64,000 bases of DNA, from assembly GCA_003508835.1 (NCBI GenBank), contig PUFA01000084.1, forward strand, positions 5,766,001 through 5,830,000, written 5' to 3'. This DNA comes from Eonycteris spelaea (Eukaryota > Chordata > Mammalia > Chiroptera > Pteropodidae). Position 1 is the first letter of the stretch. Each line of letters opens with the position of its first letter. Position numbers and translations under genes: made by a program. Below, one piece after another: positions 38,901-45,719 of the stretch. Below the pieces are notes generated by a model, which had not been told where the DNA came from, searched no databases, and worked only from the letters and a program-made list of their open reading frames with translations.

Positions 38901-41900
38901 GTGGAGAGATTTTAATGACTGTACCCAAAGACTCTTGGATGTGGTGTGAGGATGCCATCCAGAGCCACCTGCATTAGAAGAAACAGGGTATTAATGAAAC
39001 ATACATGGGTAGAGCCAAGAAAAGCAGAGAAGGGAGGCTAATGTGAGATTTTCAAGTGCTCTATCTGCCACTGAATATGGGGAAAAACAAGACAATTTCT
39101 TGGTCACCCTGATCCTTGTTCTTCCAATTCAAACTAGCCCTGCTTCCAAGCAAGCAGAGTGCAGAATGGAGCCTGAAGATGTTGAATGTAAGACCAGTAT
39201 TTCTCTCCCTGAACTCCACAGCCAAGTTTTAAAGCTCAAAAACCCGTAATGATGAAGTTCTGAGCCTTGTCCAATCTCTGTATAGTTAATTAACTACTCT
39301 TTAAACAAGTCTGGTGTAGCAGAGACTTGCTATAAAAGATAAATCCATATAGAGTGTGTGTGTGTGGGGGGGGGTTGTTAAAGTTGGCTATAGCAGATCT
39401 AAGATCTAAGGAAGGTGTAAGTCCAAAAGGAAAAAAAAACCTGGTGACTACTAAGGAGATATTAGAGAATCAAGGGACTGGTATTACCAGGAGTGTGAAG
39501 AAATAGGTTCTGTCCTGCCATCTGGGAACACAAGGCTCTGCCAGCCACATCCAAAGAAATCCAGTGTTTCCTCATGTCAGTCATGGAGGTAGTAATAAGG
39601 ATTTGCAGAGTGAAAAATACACTTACCCATATATAATCTTGGAATAATCACTTTCTTTTCCACATGCATAAAATGGAAACAAGGTGTACTAGATCTGTGT
39701 ACTCAAATCTGAGATTTCATAAGCACTCTCAAGAATTTGTCCCCAGTCCCCTATTTTAGAAATAATGCTTTAGAAGTTAAATACTGTCACTTTCAGAAGA
39801 TCACTAGATGCCAGCACAATCATAAACATAATCATGCTCAGATAAAACACAATATGCTTATATTAATTAGTAGAAAAACCCATCAAATGAAAGCCAAAAT
39901 TTTAAAAATATATATATTTATTCTAGAATCCCTATGGATACCTCTATAGAGCAGAGTTTAAAAATACTATGTCATAGTAAAGACCCCTTGCATCTATTAT
40001 TCAACAATGTTTCTGAGTGTGTAGAGTCTCTAGTACAGTACGTCTAGAAGACTGTGATTCTTTGAACTAAAGAGAGAGTAGTAAGTGTTCTTAATTGCTG
40101 ACACTGGCTAACTTATGTAGGAAAAGGAGTTTACTGGAAGTATATCAAGTGGCCCAGACTTAATGAGAAGGCTGAAGAACAGTTTTGCAAGGCTGAACAG
40201 TTTTCTTAGGCTGTTCATGCCTAAGGAAGAACCTGGCTAGAAGGCCAGACACTGGACATTGACTACCACCACTGCTAAATGAATTCTGAAACCTCCCTGT
40301 TTCATGAGCTCTAGTTCAAGGTCTTAGTTGAGAATTTCTAACTGGCTGGGTTGGTTTATGTGCCTGGTAAGGAGGTAGGGGAGAGTGAATATCTGGCTGT
40401 TATGTCTTCAGTAATGAAAGTCAAGGGTTTCTGCCTGCTACTCAAGATTGACAGTTCTGATTCTTCAAACATGGAAAGAAGAGAGGCTAATGTGAACTTT
40501 CAAGAGCCTTATCTTCCATGTGAGCAAACACACACATCCACCTCAACAGCAGAAATATCCACATATCTTATCTTTAGTTTTCTACTCTGGGCCTACTCAT
40601 CCCAAACCCATTTTTCCCAATTTCTTTTCTATTTTACAAATGAGGCTTAGAGGCATTTAATTAACTTGCCCAAGGATACATCTATAAATAGAAAAGCCGA
40701 GATGAAAAACCTGGGTTTTCTTTTATTTTTCAACTTTTTATTGTAGAGAATTTCAAAAATAAAGTAGAATGAGAAACATAACAAATCCTTCGGTAGCCAT
40801 CAGCCATCTTCAGTAATTATCAACTCATGGCCCATCTTATTTTATCTATACTCCTACCTACATTGTTATGAAGTAAATCCCAAAAATCATAGTATTTCAA
40901 CCAAAAATATTTCTGTAAGACTCTCTAAAGGATGTGAACTCTTTTATAAAACATATAATGACAATACCACATCCAACTAAATATATTAATAATAGCCCTA
41001 TATTCCTAATATCATTAAATATCCAATGTGCAAATTTTCTTAATTGTCATATAAATTTTTTACAGTTGGTTTATTTGAATCAAAATTCAAATAAGACCCA
41101 TATTTTGTAACTGGTAAGTTTTGTTGTTGTTGTCATTATAACAACATCTGTTGAAGAAGCTGAGTCATTTGTCTTAAAGAGTTTCCCACATTCCAGATTT
41201 TGCTGCTTACATCCCAGTGGTGTGATTTAACTTGTTCCTCTGTATATCCAAGCCATTTTCATTCTAAAAGGACAGGCTATAATCCCATGCTACCCGCCTC
41301 CAGGGATCATTATGATTCTCAAATGTCCTGTGGTAGGTGCTTCTTAGTGTAAAGTCGGACCAGATTTCATTTACCTTTAACTTTCCATGGTCCCACCACT
41401 CTCAGATGCACCCTCTGCAGTTTTCACACAATGATGGTTTCCTCTTCCTTCTTTGCATTCTCTTTCCCTTTCAGGAACATTCAGAAGACAAACAACATCC
41501 CCAGAAATGTCAGGACTCTCTCTTGTCACACCTGCAGCCCCTCTCCCCTAGCCGGGCACATGTGGAGCTGAGGCGACTATAGCATCTGCCAAGATACTGC
41601 CTTTGGGCCACCAGGCTTCCAAGAAGGGGAAGGAGAATTGAAAAAGGAGGGGAGGACTCGGAACTCCCTGAGCCCCACCATGGCACCCAAGCTCAGTTTA
41701 GAGGTTCGAAAACTCAGCAATGGCAGATTGTCAACATCACTGAAGCTGGGTCCCTTGCAGCCTCGAGGAGTGCCACTTCGGGAGAAGAAGGCAACCCAGA
41801 TGCTGGCCATTGTGCTCGGTGAGTTTGGGTCAAGTTGAGTTAGATTAAATTGGGTTAGGTCAAGTTTGCTGCAGCTGGCAGAGGGTTAAGGTAACCACAT

Positions 41901-43223
41901 TTGACAAAAACTGGAAATCGAATGACTGTAACGTTTATAAATTGTATAATACAATTGAAAAGGGTTTGTGTATAAATAAATGTTAACTGGTGGAAATCAC
42001 AAAACCTAGACTGACATTGATGAACTATGAGATTCAAGTCACCTAATTGAGCTGTTTTTTCATTGTATTTGTTTCTATCATGTGGAGTTATAATGGATAA
42101 ATCAAATAAATAAGAAAATGATTAAAGTATCTGGCACATATAAGATATTTAATAAATGCTACTTATTCTAAAATAGTAAATGAGAAAACAGGGATGCAAA
42201 AAAACCAAGTCATGTCATATGATAATATCTAGATTATTTTGAATACAGAGTAAAAAAAAAACCCTGAAAATTAATTCACCAAGATGTCAAAAGTGATTGT
42301 CTTTCGAGTGGTGGGTGGTTATTTTTCTTCTTTCTGATTTTCTGTATTTACCAAATTTTCATAATAGTTAAAATCAGAGCTAGTTCTTGTAGTAGAAAAA
42401 TATAACATTTAAATAAAGAAAAAAATTGATAAGTCACAGGTACTGTATAGAGTTTATGAAGACAATTCATCCTGTTCAGTATCCCAGATAAACGTCACCT
42501 TCTCATACATTGGGACTGTATGAGAACCCCTATATGTGTAGTCTCCTCAAAGAAGGAACTGTGTCATTTGCGTCTTTAGGGTCTTCTTTCCTTCAACACC
42601 TAGGATTATGTCTTGATGGCTAGATATTAAATAAATATTTGATTTTAATTGAGAAGCAGAAAAGACTAGTGATGAACTACCTAAAGATCAAACCAGAAAA
42701 TTGATTTAGGAACAAAGCCTAAGATGAATTAAAGACATTATTAGCATTTGATGTTTTCTCATCAAAAAAAAAAAAAAAAAAAAAGCCAATCACACCTACT
42801 TTTTAAAAAAAAACCTCCTAGGGTTGGTTTAAAAATTAAATGGGGGAGGAGGTGAAAAGTAATATTTTTGATGAGTGCTTACTGGGAAATTAAAAAAAAA
42901 ATTAAATGGGTATGTAAAACTTCCAGCATAGTAGCTAGCATATAAAAAACAAACGTGTCGTTTCATGTTGTAATAAAATGAGTAAGCAAAACTCTTACCC
43001 AGTTTTTTTCTTCCTTTGTAACCTAGGGACCTTCATTGTCTGCTGGCTGCCCTTCTTTTTGACCCACGTTCTCAATACCCACTGCCCAGCATGTCACGTG
43101 TCCCCAGAGCTTTACAGTGCCACAACGTGGCTGGGCTATGTGAACAGTGCCCTCAACCCCGTGATCTATACCACCTTCAATGTCGAGTTCCGCAAAGCCT
43201 TCCTCAAGATCCTGTCTTGCTGA
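13817..43223 (+). CDS. DRD3: D3 dopamine receptor, seven coding exons, disrupted by a frameshift in exon 6
   Basis: The coding sequence joins 13817-14086, 23597-23709, 31610-31752, 37350-37546, 38609-38686, 41475-41818 and 43027-43223. The product is a class A, Gi/o-coupled dopamine receptor of the D2-like group, located in the plasma membrane of neurons. Visible hallmarks are FGN (N47, TM1), AVAD (D75, TM2), the amine-binding D110 in VTLDV (TM3), DRY at 127-129, S192/S193/S196 in TM5, CWLPFF in TM6, NPVIY in TM7 and a terminal Cys. Exons 1-4 give 241 codons. With the 2-bp gap in exon 6 discounted, the three splice combinations would total 447, 426 or 400 residues, and 400 equals the human protein length as I recall it. 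As written, translation stops at 41580-41582 inside the third loop. This is either a functional gene with a sequence error or allele, or a recent pseudogene. Identity as DRD3 is near certain; its functional status is open. Confidence 0.95.
14087..15360. other. Intron after coding exon 1, first part
   Basis: No gene is seen. The first 500 bp have no nameable repeat. Confidence 0.5.
15365..15500 (+). repeat. L2 LINE 3' fragment
   Basis: The sequence ttgaagtcagaggctatgtc, cacgctacctggcacataat and gtgctaaataaatatttat follows the L2 3' end. Confidence 0.7.
19278..19600 (+). mobile_element. hAT-type nonautonomous element, subfamily not named
   Basis: It starts near gcaagagttcttaatctggg and carries tttcactaagctgaaattta, accttgaaataccatttaca and ggtactttgaaattacagg. 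I recognise these as a MER-class DNA transposon but cannot name the subfamily. Confidence 0.5.
19772..19945 (+). mobile_element. Possible short DNA transposon (MER-type)
   Basis: The start cagcatttcccaaacctctc and the later gatttgggaaatgctg form an inverted pair typical of a short MER element. The segment ttgggaaatgctg occurs twice, about 35 bp apart. Confidence 0.4.
20548..20720 (+). repeat. MIR SINE
   Basis: The order gggtagtggttaatattcag, gggttttagactccagccc, tagctatatgtcctcagg, acaaccccctcttggtctcc and tgggttgctgtgaaataata matches MIR. Confidence 0.75.
21350..21520 (+). repeat. MIR SINE, 3' part
   Basis: It has agcctctccaagctttagtc and a diverged middle, then aaagtgctttgcagaacatc and agcattcaataaatgctagc. 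Confidence 0.65.
21600..23155. other. Intron after coding exon 1, last part
   Basis: An A/T-rich simple repeat (AAAT-like) lies at 22590-22640. No gene is seen. Confidence 0.5.
23161..23345 (+). mobile_element. MER5A hAT-Charlie element
   Basis: The ends are cagtgattctcaaacc and cactttggaagcactg, with gggccccagatccagagaaa, ataagtctagggagggg and a diverged middle inside. The flanks aactagac and aactgatc agree at 5 of 8 positions, as expected for an aged target duplication. Confidence 0.8.
23597..23709 (+). CDS. DRD3: DRD3 coding exon 2: codons 91-128 (first extracellular loop, TM3)
   Basis: The acceptor is gatgcccag and the donor is GTCAGG at 23710. The 113 nt begin VTGGVWNF and carry Cys103 (the conserved TM3 disulfide cysteine) and D110 in VTLDVMM, the aspartate that binds the amine of dopamine in this family. 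The exon ends inside the Arg codon of the DRY motif: AG here, with the final G from the next exon. Reading frame and residues are intact, with no sign of relaxed constraint. Confidence 0.96.
23710..26255. other. Intron after coding exon 2, first part
   Basis: No gene is seen. The stretch 25240-25880 is richer in G+C than the window and looks unique, without nameable repeats. Confidence 0.45.
26262..26490 (-). repeat. MIRb SINE, reverse
   Basis: The sequence ctactatttatttagcatgt, ctacatgccaagcattaagg, attatccccattttccaaat and aagacgctgaggc is MIRb. Confidence 0.8.
26520..26735 (+). repeat. MIR SINE
   Basis: It contains accttgggcaagtcaattaa, cctctctgggcctcagtttt, cctatctgtttaatggcgat and gactggcacatagaaaattc. 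Confidence 0.85.
26840..27085 (-). repeat. MIRb SINE, reverse, holding a 33-base poly-A run
   Basis: Left of the run is taatatgtaccaggcattgg. Right of it are aacagccctatggagctgaa, cattatccccatcatacaga and a cacacagttaagtgaaagaa segment. The A run at 26876-26908 is not part of the MIR consensus. Confidence 0.75.
26876..26908 (+). repeat. Poly-A run of 33
   Basis: An uninterrupted run of A lies between the two halves of the reverse MIRb. It is either a slippage expansion or the tail of a lost insertion. Confidence 0.95.
27090..27600. promoter_or_regulatory. CpG-enriched unique patch in the intron after coding exon 2
   Basis: By eye it has about 20 CpG sites, including ccccgcggtgagcgcagcga and ctgcgatcgat, in a window where CpG is otherwise sparse. 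No transposon is recognised. It could be an intronic enhancer or an alternative promoter; no function is shown by the sequence. Confidence 0.4.
27601..29655. other. Intron after coding exon 2, middle part
   Basis: A MIR fragment is visible at about 28075-28190 (ccttgggttcatcatgtaac, then ctctctatgtctctgattcc). No gene is seen. Confidence 0.5.
29660..30065 (-). mobile_element. MaLR/LTR-like repeat, reverse
   Basis: It starts near ttctgctgttgtggaacaaa and carries tttctgtagatcagaagtct and ggtctcaaaaggctgaaatg. I recognise these as an LTR-class repeat of the MLT type, subfamily uncertain. Confidence 0.5.
30430..30545 (+). repeat. L2 LINE 3' fragment
   Basis: The sequence aaagacagggaccattgcgc, aggacctggcatgtagcagg and aacttaataaatattgaatg matches the L2 end. 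Confidence 0.75.
30810..31170 (+). mobile_element. MLT1-class LTR, forward
   Basis: It starts near gtctgaaggtttgtgtcact, then has ttgaaatcctaatccccaga, a diverged middle, caccgtattaggacacaatg, cttctgaactct and ttgttgtttaagctacccag. Confidence 0.75.
31610..31752 (+). CDS. DRD3: DRD3 coding exon 3: codons 128-176 (second intracellular loop, TM4)
   Basis: A long C/T-rich tract ending tttgaaag precedes 31610. The 143 nt complete the DRY arginine and give [15 protein letters not shown], then TM4 (about 150-170) with the conserved tryptophan W158, and end in FNTTG, which includes an NTT sequon at N173. The donor is GTAACA, a weaker match than the other donors in this gene. The frame passes in phase 1 to exon 4. 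Confidence 0.95.
31753..32795. other. Intron after coding exon 3, first part
   Basis: A (GATG/GATA)n run lies at 32295-32337. Otherwise it is AT-rich with no gene. Confidence 0.5.
32295..32337 (+). repeat. (GATG/GATA)n tetranucleotide repeat
   Basis: About ten imperfect units, agatggatggatagatggac and on. Confidence 0.9.
32805..32945 (+). repeat. MIR SINE fragment
   Basis: The sequence gactctggagtcagaacaac, ccaactgtgtctccttgaac and aagttacttaccttttctga matches MIR. Confidence 0.7.
33510..33570 (+). repeat. CA-rich microsatellite
   Basis: An imperfect alternation of CA with ATGC interruptions ends in a clean CA run. Confidence 0.85.
34110..34166 (+). repeat. Compound (CT)n-(CA)n microsatellite
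   Basis: A polypyrimidine CT run, interrupted by cactcgctcgctc, passes directly into CA units. Confidence 0.9.
35490..35605 (+). repeat. L2 LINE fragment
   Basis: The sequence cacccagcacagcgccttga, acacagttgctccatagaac and tgctgaacgagttagtgga resembles the L2 3' end. It is decayed. Confidence 0.5.
36125..36350 (+). repeat. MIR SINE
   Basis: It has aggctgtgtgatgttggcca, a diverged middle, then atgattaggcaagataatg and atagcatctggaagatagta. Confidence 0.6.
36845..36960 (+). repeat. L2 LINE 3' fragment
   Basis: The sequence ctagactgtgaactccttca, aggcccaggatagagcagtg and tttggcatgtaatcattggg matches L2. Confidence 0.7.
37350..37546 (+). CDS. DRD3: DRD3 coding exon 4: codons 176-241 (second extracellular loop, TM5, start of third loop)
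   Basis: The acceptor is cacactctcag and the donor GTAAGC at 37547. The 197 nt encode Cys181, the partner of Cys103. TM5 follows, with S192, S193 and S196 in the IYSSVVSF segment; these serines contact the catechol hydroxyls in this family. Next comes the basic start of the third intracellular loop, [11 protein letters not shown], used in G-protein coupling. The exon ends RPGFPQQ in phase 0. A phase 0 boundary here is what lets exon 5 be included or skipped without changing frame. Confidence 0.96.
37547..38608. other. Intron after coding exon 4
   Basis: A decayed L2-like segment may lie at 38140-38390. No gene is seen. Confidence 0.45.
38609..38686 (+). CDS. DRD3: DRD3 coding exon 5: 26-codon third-loop cassette of the rodent type
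   Basis: The segment is 78 nt and phase 0 at both ends, with acceptor cccaccctag and donor GTAAGT at 38687. It encodes [18 protein letters not shown] and eight more residues ending GKM. From memory this closely matches a segment of the mouse D3 third intracellular loop and is absent from the 400-residue human receptor. Open frame, sequence match and both splice sites make it a real exon. Because its length is a multiple of three, it can be included or skipped. The arginine-rich content fits a cytoplasmic loop. Confidence 0.88.
38687..40610. other. Intron after coding exon 5, first part
   Basis: A TG run followed by a G run lies at about 39353-39375. No gene is seen. Confidence 0.5.
40615..40710 (-). 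repeat. MIR fragment, reverse
   Basis: The sequence attttacaaatgaggcttag, aggcatttaattaacttgcc and caaggatacatctataaata matches MIR. Confidence 0.7.
40715..41270 (-). mobile_element. L1M-type 3' UTR, reverse
   Basis: It starts near ttttatttttcaacttttta, then has gtagagaatttcaaaaataa, agtaattatcaactcatggc and ccatcttattttatctatac. I recognise this as the reversed 3' end of an old L1. It ends about 200 bp before DRD3 exon 6. Confidence 0.6.
41475..41818 (+). CDS. DRD3: DRD3 coding exon 6: rest of third loop and start of TM6, broken by a 2-bp deletion and TAG
   Basis: The long acceptor is ctttcccctttcag before 41475. A second in-frame acceptor, cacacctgcag, before 41538 is 63 nt (21 codons) downstream and corresponds to the known long/short D3 forms of rodents. 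From 41475 the frame reads [10 protein letters not shown] and on to HVELRRL, then TAG at 41580-41582. From 41581 the shifted frame reads the conserved [35 protein letters not shown] and AIVLG. The donor is GTGAGT at 41819. Other D3 receptors have Arg-Tyr-Tyr-Ser where this exon has cgactatagc, two bases too short. The stop is about 236 nt upstream of the last junction, so nonsense-mediated decay would be expected. Confidence 0.9.
41535..41537 (+). promoter_or_regulatory. DRD3: Alternative internal 3' splice site in DRD3 exon 6
   Basis: The sequence gactctctcttgtcacacctgcag has a fair pyrimidine tract and an AG exactly 63 nt inside exon 6, so using it removes 21 codons in frame. This matches the published long/short D3 difference in mouse, and the human exon begins at the equivalent position. 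Both choices still meet the TAG at 41580. Confidence 0.75.
41819..43026. other. Intron after coding exon 6
   Basis: An L2 fragment lies at about 42545-42650, and a poly-A run of about 21 at 42764-42784. Just after the donor, gtcaagtt recurs at short spacing. No gene is seen. Confidence 0.5.
43027..43223 (+). CDS. DRD3: DRD3 coding exon 7: TM6, third extracellular loop, TM7, C-terminus
   Basis: The acceptor is tttgtaacctag before 43027. The 197 nt complete a Gly codon and encode [18 protein letters not shown], with the TM6 CWLP switch. The third extracellular loop follows with the CPAC pair, then TM7 with the NPVIY motif, a short helix 8 (VEFRKAF) and the terminal LKILSC and TGA at 43221-43223. 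The C-terminal Cys is the conserved end of D2-like receptors. This exon is fully open and conserved, but it is only reached in frame if the exon 6 frameshift is absent or bypassed. Confidence 0.95.
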
Positions 43224-43640
43224 AGGAGAGCAGAGAACCTGCCTTTAGCTGCCCACCTTTAGCTGCCAGGCCATTGGGCCAGTGGCCATGGCCTGCTCAG
43301 AAAGACTGCCATATCCTCTGGCATGTAGTAGGAAGAAGACTCCTAGAGCCAGACATCCCTGAGTGGCAAGTGTAAACAACAGCTTCCTCCAAAATAGAAT
43401 GTTCTACCTCTCCAGCTAAAATCTGACTTCATCCTGGCAATCTTCAAGTGGTTGGGAGGCCCCTGAGTGATAAGCAATAATTCAGAAAGAAGCTGATAAA
43501 ACCTGCCTCTATACACACATAAAATTGTCATCGAAAGCAATTCATTACAGTAAAGGAAAAATGAACATATCTCATAATTCTCAACTTGCCAGGGGTCCTT
43601 GAAATCTTAGCCAATAAACCATCTTGCAGAAGAGGCCATC
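43224..43640 (+). other. DRD3: DRD3 3' UTR with polyadenylation signal
   Basis: The first canonical AATAAA after the TGA is at 43613-43618 (ccaataaacc), giving a 3' UTR of about 400 nt. A TG-rich segment (cttgtaattttgtgtg) follows at about 43679. No repeat is recognised in the interval. The cleavage point is estimated. Confidence 0.6.
43613..43618 (+). terminator. DRD3: AATAAA polyadenylation signal
   Basis: This canonical hexamer is 390 nt after the DRD3 stop codon. It is the nearest exact AATAAA on the + strand. Confidence 0.6.
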
Positions 43641-45025
43641 TCTCTTCCTTCAAACTTCTAATTAACTGTCAAGCTAACCTTGTAATTTTGTGTGCCCACT
43701 CCCTTTCGGTCACTGCTTTCATTCATTGTATCCTGAAATATAATGGCAAGGCCAGTGCTTCTACCTCTCTGTAGAATCTGATTGGCTACATTTGGTGAGG
43801 GAAATTCCTCATCCTGAAGGAGACGTTGTCCCACATTGGGACCTGGGCTTCATTTCAAAGCTTGCCACCCCTGACTTTTAGCTCTAGCTAAGAAGCCCCC
43901 TTGATTTCATCCCCTTACTCTCAGATTCTCAACTCAAGAGTAATCCAAGATGTGAATGTTGAGTAAAAAAGAATGACAATTCCCACTGTAGCATCGGTGT
44001 TGAAACTTGTGGTTGAGAACATGCCTTAGATATGCTTTTCATAATTCTGTAATATTTTTCTACCCAAACATCTCCATTTCCTATTAACAAAAACCCAATA
44101 CTTTCAGACCCAGAGGCTCATTAAGTATTAAGTGTCTGCAAACTGCCTATCACCTCCCAAATTCTAGATATATGACAATGAATAAGACAGATCCTGCCCT
44201 CAAGGAGCCCACCACTGGCTCCTATGTTTGCTCATTTACCTTCGAAGGGCATTAAGGACTCACCTGAACTGCCAGAGGAATCAGAACTGAGACACCAGGC
44301 AGGGTAGATGTCCAAAGCCATCATATAGACAGTCTTTGTAAAGTCCTAGGCAGATCCCTATCAACTGAGCTTAAAGGTATATAGAAGTCATATGTAAATG
44401 TCATTCAAAATTATATTTAGAAGGAACTTGAATACTCTCCCATTTACCTTTTTATGTACAGAAGCTATTTGGTATTGATTACAGAATCAAAAACCATTTA
44501 TGGATAACTTATGAAATGTTATCATCCTGAACTTCAGTAAGTTCACTATTAAGAGCTATTTGTGCATAGGCATAACAGATACCTGTTGCAGCGCCCCTAA
44601 AATTTTAAAGTGCACAAGAACCTACAAGGAATCCAAGACTTTCTTTACCCATCTTTATCCCTCTAACCCTTAAGTGTGTAAGAAGGAAGTACATATGCTC
44701 AGTGAGCCAATTACCTGTTACTCCTGGTAATTTCTTTAATGTTATTGTCTATAACAATGTATATAATTATAACTCAGTAGGAAATTGTCTGTTCACTAGC
44801 TCTTCTACCTTGTGCTGTCTAGCTCAATAGGTTTATAGTGAAGCAGAACTAGGGACTGAGACAATTAAATCTCTGAATAAGTAAAAGTACATGACTCAGG
44901 TTTTTCTGTGTGAAATCAACAGCAAACAGATGGGACCGTGGGGTAAAAGATCACAGAATTCCATGTCAAAATTAGAGTTCTAGGACAGAATCATAAACAG
45001 CATTGATATTAATATATTTGTGAGG
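43641..45025. other. Downstream of DRD3, first part
   Basis: No gene and no clearly nameable repeat are seen. Confidence 0.45.
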
Positions 45026-45029
45026 AATG

Positions 45030-45242
45030 ATAGCAAATATTTTGAATCCTTTCCTTATATCAAGTCATTCAATCCTGATAATAACCTTAAGAAGATAAAT
45101 TCTATTTGTAGATGAGGAACCTGAGGCAGTGGGAGCTTAAGAAATTTGCCCCAAGTCACACACAGTAAGCAGCAGAACTGAAATTCAAATGTACTTCTAT
45201 CTGACTCTCAAGCCCATGCAGTTAACCACTATGACACACTGC
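45030..45242 (-). repeat. MIR SINE, reverse
   Basis: It contains tatcaagtcattcaatcctg, gtagatgaggaacctgaggc, agtcacacacagtaagcagc and agttaaccactatgacacac. Confidence 0.85.
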
Positions 45243-45486
45243 CCCCAGCCAGAGAGGTAAAAGGGTGGGGAGAAAAAATGGAACAAAGATCCCTGGGAGA
45301 GCCTCACCCTACTCCATCCACGTCGCCCCTAGGCTTTCCTAAGAAATCAGCCCACGGCATTACTCTCTCTCTCCTGCCAACTTCAATTTCCAAAACAGTT
45401 TCATGGGAAATCTATGTCATAATTTTTATAGAATCATTAAACAATACTTAGAGAATATTTGGTTTTACCCTTTCCTTTATTTACAG

Positions 45487-45702
45487 CAGGGATCCCTAAC
45501 TCCCAGGCCACAGTTGTTACCAGTTCATGGCCTGTTAGGAACTGGGCTGCACAGCAGAAGGTGAGATGTGAACAAAGCTTCATCTGTATTTGCAGCCACG
45601 CCCCAGCACTAGCATCACCACCTCAGCTCCACCTCAGATCACCAGGCATTAGATTCCCATAGGAGCACCGGTCCCTGGTGCCAAAAAGGGTGAGGACCAC
45701 TG
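45487..45702 (-). mobile_element. MER1 hAT-Charlie element with perfect 8-bp target duplication
   Basis: The ends are cagggatccctaactc and gggtgaggaccactg. The inside reads cagttcatggcctgttagga, actgggctgcacagcagaag, cctcagatcaccaggcatta and ggtgccaaaaagg, the reverse of the copy at 12267. Both flanks are atttacag (45479-45486 and 45703-45710), the expected hAT duplication size. Confidence 0.92.
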
Positions 45703-45719
45703 ATTTACAGGGGAAAAAA

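Noticed and set aside
41644..41646. Cryptic acceptor before 41647 that would restore the DRD3 frame past the stop
   Set aside because: The AG is in the right phase but follows a purine-rich stretch with no pyrimidine tract, so use is unlikely.
41638..41838. 66-codon open frame starting MKKEGRTRN as a separate small gene
   Set aside because: It is simply the native DRD3 frame downstream of the frameshift and runs past the exon 6 donor.
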